Both the position numbers and the translations under genes were made by a program. From NCBI GenBank assembly GCA_002839765.1, contig PGYR01000011.1:1-64000 (forward strand): 64,000 nt of DNA. Direction: 5' to 3'. The number at the start of each line of letters is the position of its first letter. Position 1 is the stretch's first letter. This document shows positions 61,896 through 64,000 of this stretch, one piece after another. The notes under the pieces were generated by a model. It was not told the DNA's origin and ran no database searches. It saw only the letters and a program-made list of their open reading frames with translations. Source of the stretch: Ignavibacteriae bacterium HGW-Ignavibacteriae-4. Lineage in GTDB: Bacteria; Bacteroidota; Ignavibacteria; Kapaibacteriales; UBA2268.

Positions 61896-63650
61896 ATGAA
61901 AAAAATAATTATTACTTTTCTGATAACAACTATGTTAAGTTTAACATACTCGTGCTCAACCCAAAAGCCGGCAATTAATAGCTTTTCGATAGATAGAGAA
62001 TCTATTGAAATAGGTCAAGAAGTACAGATAAGCTATATTTCAACAAATTCAGAAAGTAGCTTACTGACTTTTACCAACAAAAATGGTATAATAGACACTA
62101 TAAATAAAGTACAAAATATGTATAATACATATTCTTATAAACCCGAATCAAGTGGCGAATTTACACTACAAGTTAAAAACGGCGATGAAGTAACAACATC
62201 TTATAAAAAAGTAGTAGTGAATGTACCAAAGCCACCAAAAGTAGAGCCACCAACTACGATAATTGCTGATGAGTCAAAGGATTCATCACAATATTTGAAA
62301 GGAATAATTCCAATTGATTTGGCGAAGAATAGAGATATATTCTTCGAAATTTTCAGTTATGATAGAACTGGCTTCCCAGATTCAATTAAAGTTTTTATAA
62401 CTGTCAAAGATAGTTATGGGAACTTTATATCTAACATGGCAACACCATATGCAAGTGATGAAATAGAAAAAAAATACTTCAAAGGTATAGTAGAAGTAAT
62501 TAACAATCAAAGATATGAGATAGAGAGTTTCGATGTTGTAGAGCATCATGATGAATATTCAAAACCCTACACATTTTCTTTAGTACTTGATCATAGCGGT
62601 TCAATGCAATATTATAATTCAATTGAAGAATTACAAAAAGCAGCCATAAATTTTATAAAACAAAAAAAGAATATGGATAGGATAGGTATAATTAAATTTG
62701 ATAATCGATTATTGGAGGAAGTTAAGGTTAATATAAGTCGAAGTGAAATTACTAATGATTATATTCCTGATTTATTAACTCGATTCAATGGAGGAACTTC
62801 GTTATATGCGGCGGCTGATATGGCAATTTATCAACTTATTCCCTTTGAAAATAGAATTGTTATTCTTTTTACTGACGGTCTTGATAATATGTCTCTACAA
62901 ACTAGCTTTGAGAAAGACTTCAGGTTAGCATACTCGCCATTAGATTTGGTATATAATGCAAGAAAATCTGACACCAAGATATTCACAATTGGTTACGGTC
63001 AAGCTGATTTCAACATTTTATCAAAAATATCATACCTGACTGATGGTAAAACATTCAAAGCAAATAATGGGAATGAGATAAATGAAATAATAAATTCCTT
63101 ACCAAGGCTATTTAACAATTATTATGAGATAACATATAAACCAAAGTCTATAAAAGGATGGCGTGATATTGAAATAAATACAGTTGACAATTCATTGAAG
63201 GATTTTGTTTTGAATGGTGGTACTCATATTGGAGAAGACTTTGATTTTGGTGAAGAACCGGATATTATATTAAAAGTTGCAAATTTTGATTACAATAAAT
63301 CTTCTATAAATGAAGATGACAATTTTATTAAATCGGTTTTAGCTTTTTATAAAAAATTCCCAGATATAGTCATAGAGTTACATGGGCATTCGGATAGTAA
63401 AGGAAATCCGGACTATAATAAGAAATTATCTTTGAAAAGAGCTAAGAGTATCGAGAAAATTTTAGTAAAAAAAGGAATTCCACAAGAAAAAATAATTTCT
63501 TTAGGTCATGGCTCTGAATATTTAATCTATAACCCAGATACTTTAGAGTGGCAAAGAAAAGAAAACAGACGAGTCGAAGCTAGGTTTATAAGAAGTGGCG
63601 AATTCAAAAAAGGCTATTTTAATTTATCAGACCCTAATTTTAATGGTTAG
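61896..63650 (+). CDS. VWA-domain OmpA-like lipoprotein
   Basis: A 584-residue lipoprotein (TMLSLTYSC lipobox). Residues about 25-110 look like an Ig-like domain. The von Willebrand A domain is at about 225-410: FSLVLDHSGSMQYYNSIEEL with the MIDAS DxSGS near 232, RFNGGTSLYAAADMAIYQL (MIDAS Thr), and IVILFTDGLDNMS. The C-terminal 110 residues are an OmpA domain (KVANFDYNKSSINEDD, IELHGHSDSKGNPDYNKKLS, RRVEARF), which binds peptidoglycan. So the protein is tied to both outer membrane and cell wall and displays a metal-dependent adhesion domain. A likely terminator lies 38 bases downstream. Confidence 0.9.
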   Translation: MKKIIITFLITTMLSLTYSCSTQKPAINSFSIDRESIEIGQEVQISYISTNSESSLLTFTNKNGIIDTINKVQNMYNTYSYKPESSGEFTLQVKNGDEVTTSYKKVVVNVPKPPKVEPPTTIIADESKDSSQYLKGIIPIDLAKNRDIFFEIFSYDRTGFPDSIKVFITVKDSYGNFISNMATPYASDEIEKKYFKGIVEVINNQRYEIESFDVVEHHDEYSKPYTFSLVLDHSGSMQYYNSIEELQKAAINFIKQKKNMDRIGIIKFDNRLLEEVKVNISRSEITNDYIPDLLTRFNGGTSLYAAADMAIYQLIPFENRIVILFTDGLDNMSLQTSFEKDFRLAYSPLDLVYNARKSDTKIFTIGYGQADFNILSKISYLTDGKTFKANNGNEINEIINSLPRLFNNYYEITYKPKSIKGWRDIEINTVDNSLKDFVLNGGTHIGEDFDFGEEPDIILKVANFDYNKSSINEDDNFIKSVLAFYKKFPDIVIELHGHSDSKGNPDYNKKLSLKRAKSIEKILVKKGIPQEKIISLGHGSEYLIYNPDTLEWQRKENRRVEARFIRSGEFKKGYFNLSDPNFNG

Positions 63651-63676
63651 GTTTGCGTAAATATGATTGTTCTTAT

Positions 63677-63709
63677 CTACAGATATCAAGCCCAGCTGGG
63701 GCTTTTTTT
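63677..63709 (+). terminator. Terminator of the VWA-OmpA gene, and family D repeat copy 1
   Basis: CTACAGATAT (63677-63686), then arms AAGCCC and GGGCTT around five bases, followed by seven T. It looks like a working intrinsic terminator and is at the same time the first unit of a four-unit repeat array in this gene-poor stretch. Confidence 0.75.
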
Positions 63710-63728
63710 GTTTGTGTATCACCTTTAG

Positions 63729-63758
63729 CTACAGATATTAAGCCACTATGTGGCTAAG
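63729..63758 (+). repeat. Family D repeat, copy 2
   Basis: CTACAGATAT then a hairpin with arms AGCCAC and GTGGCT around TAT. Same ten-base lead as copy 1 but a different stem. Confidence 0.65.
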
Positions 63759-63771
63759 CCAAATCCAAAAT

Positions 63772-63799
63772 GCCCTAGCGGGGCGATATATCTGTAGCT
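63772..63799 (-). repeat. Family D repeat, copy 3 (inverted)
   Basis: On the minus strand GAGCTACAGATAT leads into arms GCCC and GGGC around five bases. It is the inverted orientation of copies 1 and 2. Confidence 0.6.
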
Positions 63800-63818
63800 C
63801 TTTAGTTTAACAGAAAAC

Positions 63819-63853
63819 CAATTTGCCTCGTAGAGGTAATATACGCATAGCTC
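63819..63853 (-). repeat. Family D repeat, copy 4 (degenerate, inverted)
   Basis: On the minus strand GAGCTATGCGTATAT is a decayed form of GAGCTACAGATATAT, followed by arms CCTC and GAGG around three bases. No coding signal is seen in the surrounding 300-base gap. Confidence 0.45.
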
Positions 63854-63902
63854 ATCAGTCAAATGTAAAACCTCCACTATTGCAAATTTGAAGATTAATA
63901 AC

Positions 63903-63910
63903 TAAATTTG
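63903..63910 (+). promoter_or_regulatory. Candidate -7 element before the gene at the right edge
   Basis: TAAATTTG fits TAnnTTTG, about 56 bases before the last start codon. TTTG at 63887-63890 is only 12 bases upstream. Confidence 0.3.
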
Positions 63911-63966
63911 CTTTGTCTACGTATTTATGAAGTAGAGATTATATAACTTTTTCGGGGGAAGAAGAT

Positions 63967-64000
63967 ATGAAAATATTAGACAAAATAGGAACCATAGAAA
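63967..64000 (+). CDS. Start of a gene cut by the window edge
   Basis: ATG after GGGGGAAGAAG, a good ribosome site, opens MKILDKIGTIE and runs off the edge. Too short to identify. Confidence 0.5.
   Translation, partial: MKILDKIGTIE

Noticed and set aside
61825-61899. 24-codon frame ending in an ATGA overlap with the VWA-OmpA start
   Set aside because: AGGAGG lies directly against the ATG, too close to act as a ribosome site, and a -7 promoter box lies within the frame, so chance is more likely.

Overview
The window is an AT-rich chromosomal stretch (about a third G+C by eye) from a bacterium of the Bacteroidota/FCB group. It could be a Kapabacteria- or Ignavibacteria-like relative; I cannot place it more finely. 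Four lines of evidence support this. Five large secreted proteins end in type IX secretion (T9SS) sorting domains with an xPNP motif. Several SPI-cleaved proteins have Gln right after the predicted cleavage site, and a glutaminyl cyclotransferase is encoded here (the Bacteroidetes Q-rule). Promoter -7 elements of the form TAnnTTTG sit upstream of many genes. There are many small lipoproteins. I see no rRNA, tRNA, CRISPR array, prophage or insertion sequence.

Layout. 1-8.4 kb: 3' part of alaS, a DUF1579-like secreted protein, an RRM RNA-binding protein, a DMT transporter with an L,D-transpeptidase, a deoxyhypusine-synthase-like enzyme, and a beta-barrel/OmpA pair. 8.4-11 kb: an iron-type ABC importer without a binding protein. 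11.2-14.6 kb: a DUF3109-rpoN-dihydroorotate dehydrogenase operon. 14.6-26 kb: mixed enzymes, membrane proteins and T9SS cargo (esterase, BPL_N-like protein, M43 metalloprotease), then guaA. 27-37 kb: accessory region with a frameshifted MazF-type toxin and its antitoxin, lipoproteins, a PAP2 phosphatase, an antitoxin remnant, a DUF3160 T9SS protein, and an intact YoeB-YefM pair. 37-44 kb: gltX, a lipoprotein, an NtrC-family sigma-54 activator and a GT2 transferase in one operon; a decayed ABC exporter (ATPase stub plus permease); a T9SS beta-propeller. 44.7-53.6 kb: a surface-glycan operon with a methyltransferase, a DegT aminotransferase and a 2242-residue protein joining three GT2 domains, two GT4 domains, a degenerate methyltransferase-like segment and TPR repeats. 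53.7-64 kb: mnmE, phosphoglucose/phosphomannose isomerase, a five-gene operon (PaaG-like, leucyl aminopeptidase, unknown, hydroxyacyl-CoA dehydrogenase, glutaminyl cyclotransferase), a VWA-OmpA lipoprotein, and a repeat array.

How it fits together. Much of the window concerns the cell envelope: T9SS cargo, N-terminal pyroglutamate formation, OmpA-type anchors, an L,D-transpeptidase and surface glycan synthesis. RpoN and an NtrC-family activator are both present, and a sigma-54-like site lies upstream of the glycan operon, so sigma-54 control of the glycan is a testable idea. The four gene-poor stretches over 300 bases hold short hairpin repeats whose flanks are conserved while the stem sequence changes and stays paired; the one near 41.6-42.1 kb also holds the ATPase stub.
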